This document shows positions 4,884-5,978 of a stretch of 5,978 bases of DNA, piece after piece. Positions within the stretch are counted from its first letter, which is position 1. Each line of letters starts with the position of its first letter. The stretch spans positions 1 to 5,978 of the forward strand of contig JANRJB010000076.1 in NCBI GenBank assembly GCA_033764265.1, read 5' to 3'. Origin of the DNA: VGEM01 sp033764265 (GTDB taxonomy: Bacteria; Pseudomonadota; Alphaproteobacteria; Rhodospirillales; Rhodospirillaceae). Under the pieces are notes generated by a model, which saw nothing but the letters and a program-made list of their open reading frames with translations, had not been told where the DNA came from and made no database searches. The translations under genes were made by a program, and so were the position numbers.

Positions 4884-5960
4884 ATGAAATTCGGCGTCTT
4901 TCTGCCCAACGGCAGCAACGGCTACATCCCATCCACCACCGCGCCGCGTTACCTGCCGAGCTGGCGGCACAACCTCGACATCACGCTGGAGGCCGAGCGC
5001 CAGGGGCTCGATTTCGTGCTGTCGATGATGAAATACCGCGGTTTCGGCGGCGAAAGCGGCTATTGGGACGCCTGCCTGGAAACCTTCACGCTGATGGCGG
5101 GCCTGGCGGCGGCGACGTCGCGGATCGGGCTGTTTCCCAGCGTCACACTGCTCGCGCATCACCCGGCGCTGTGCGCGCGCATGGTGGCCACCATCGACGA
5201 CATCAGCGGCGGTCGATGCGGCCTCAACATCGTCACGGGTTGGAACAAGCCCGAGTACACGCAGATGGGGCTGTGGCGCGGCGACGACTATTACAACCGG
5301 CGTTACGATTACGCGGCCGACTATCTGTCGATCGTCAAGGCGCTTTGGCGCGATGGCCGGGTCACCCACCGCAGCGAATTCTTCAATCTCGAGGACTGCA
5401 CCGTGACGCCGCACCCGGGTCGCGAACTGCCGATCGTCTGCGCCGGACAGTCGCCCAAGGGCGTCGCGTTCACCGCTGCGCACGGCGACCACAATTTCGT
5501 CATGGCGCACCCGAAGCAGCTGAAGGCCATTGTCGACAACGTCAAGGCAACGTCGGCGCTCCATGGCCGCCGGGTTGGGACCTACGCGTTGCTCGGTCTG
5601 ATCATCGCGCCGACCGACGCCGAAGCGCGGCGGATTGGCGACGACATCGTCGCCGGCGCCGACCAGGGGGCGATCGAGAACATCATGAAAAGCGCCGCGC
5701 TCGACGGCAACGTCGGCGGCACCGCCGACCGGCTGAAAGCGGCCCTGTCGCTGCCGCTGGAAGACGGCAACATCGCCTTCATGAGCTTCCCGGTGATTTA
5801 CGGCAGCCCGGCGACGGTGGCGGCGAAACTCGATGACATCGCCGCCGAAACCGGCGTGGAGGGCATGCTGTTCAGCTGGCCGGATTTCGTGCCGGGCATC
5901 CGCGCATTCGGCGAGCAGGTACTGCCGAAGTTGAAGTGCCATCGCGTTGCGGTGGCCTAG
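4884..5960 (+). CDS. LLM-class FMN-dependent monooxygenase, RutA-like
   Basis: This 358-residue protein belongs to the luciferase-like group C flavin monooxygenases and is strongly RutA-like (pyrimidine oxygenase, which opens the uracil ring using reduced FMN and O2). Against E. coli RutA as I remember it, the first ~145 residues align without gaps and share SMxK (47-50), RGFGG (52-56), LESFTLMAGLAA-type (65-76), ATIDDISGGR (102-111), VTGWNKPEY (117-125), GDDYYNRRYDY (133-143) and CAGQS (186-190). The FMN contacts I recall (49-50, Asn115, Glu124, Arg140-Tyr141, Ser190) are all present at the same numbers. Differences are Ser86 for a Thr thought to line the O2 pocket, and a shorter loop near 205-212. 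GAGGGG 5 nt before the ATG sets the start. A flavin reductase would be needed but is not in the window. The substrate is unknown, and uracil is not assured. Confidence 0.87.
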   Translation: MKFGVFLPNGSNGYIPSTTAPRYLPSWRHNLDITLEAERQGLDFVLSMMKYRGFGGESGYWDACLETFTLMAGLAAATSRIGLFPSVTLLAHHPALCARMVATIDDISGGRCGLNIVTGWNKPEYTQMGLWRGDDYYNRRYDYAADYLSIVKALWRDGRVTHRSEFFNLEDCTVTPHPGRELPIVCAGQSPKGVAFTAAHGDHNFVMAHPKQLKAIVDNVKATSALHGRRVGTYALLGLIIAPTDAEARRIGDDIVAGADQGAIENIMKSAALDGNVGGTADRLKAALSLPLEDGNIAFMSFPVIYGSPATVAAKLDDIAAETGVEGMLFSWPDFVPGIRAFGEQVLPKLKCHRVAVA

Positions 5961-5976
5961 CCGGGTGGCCGCCCGG
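5961..5976 (+). terminator. Hairpin right after the monooxygenase stop (possible terminator, cut by window end)
   Basis: CCGGGT pairs with GCCCGG around a GGCC loop (five GC pairs plus one T-G), starting at the base after the TAG stop. The window ends two bases later, so any T-tract cannot be seen. It is a terminator candidate by position only. Confidence 0.22.
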
Positions 5977-5978
5977 GC

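Noticed and set aside
4842..5942. Minus-strand open frame (366 codons) opposite the flavin monooxygenase
   Set aside because: It is an antisense shadow of a gene with intact family motifs. It shows no recognisable domain and an Arg/Val/Ala-heavy composition.

Overview
The window is a compact, GC-rich stretch of bacterial chromosome, almost all of it coding. GC-ending codons, strong AGGAGG-type ribosome sites and the gene families point to a proteobacterium, probably alpha or beta. That placement is an inference, because nothing in the window fixes the genus. There are no RNA genes, mobile elements, CRISPR arrays or gene-free stretches over 300 bases.

Layout. Positions 1-3172 (+) hold the 3' part of an operon: a VAO/PCMH-type FAD-linked oxidase cut by the left window edge, then two tandem, clearly related alpha/beta-hydrolase-fold proteins. 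This operon converges, with only 6 bp between stop codons, on a minus-strand operon (4735 down to 3179) made of a MarR-type winged-helix regulator and two related SnoaL/NTF2-like proteins. One of the pair carries an N-terminal signal-like segment and the other is plainly cytosolic. The regulator is divergent from a luciferase-like (LLM) flavin monooxygenase at 4884-5960 (+) that closely resembles the pyrimidine oxygenase RutA. The 148-bp divergent region carries candidate promoters, with inverted repeats lying over both -10 elements.

How the genes may work together (inference). The set looks like a regulated catabolic module for a small organic compound, possibly one with an amide or an N-heterocycle. 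The RutA-like FMN oxygenase would do an oxygen-dependent attack or C-N cleavage. The FAD oxidase would do a dehydrogenation. The hydrolase-fold and SnoaL-like proteins would process intermediates, and the MarR protein would sense the substrate. The usual rut partners, including a flavin reductase, are not in the window, so the substrate is probably not simply uracil.

The most unusual feature is that both hydrolase-fold proteins have a His where the nucleophile Ser should be (GHHTG) and an Asn where the catalytic His should be. The pattern is conserved between the two paralogs, so it looks selected rather than decayed. The window also contains two separate tandem paralog pairs facing each other.
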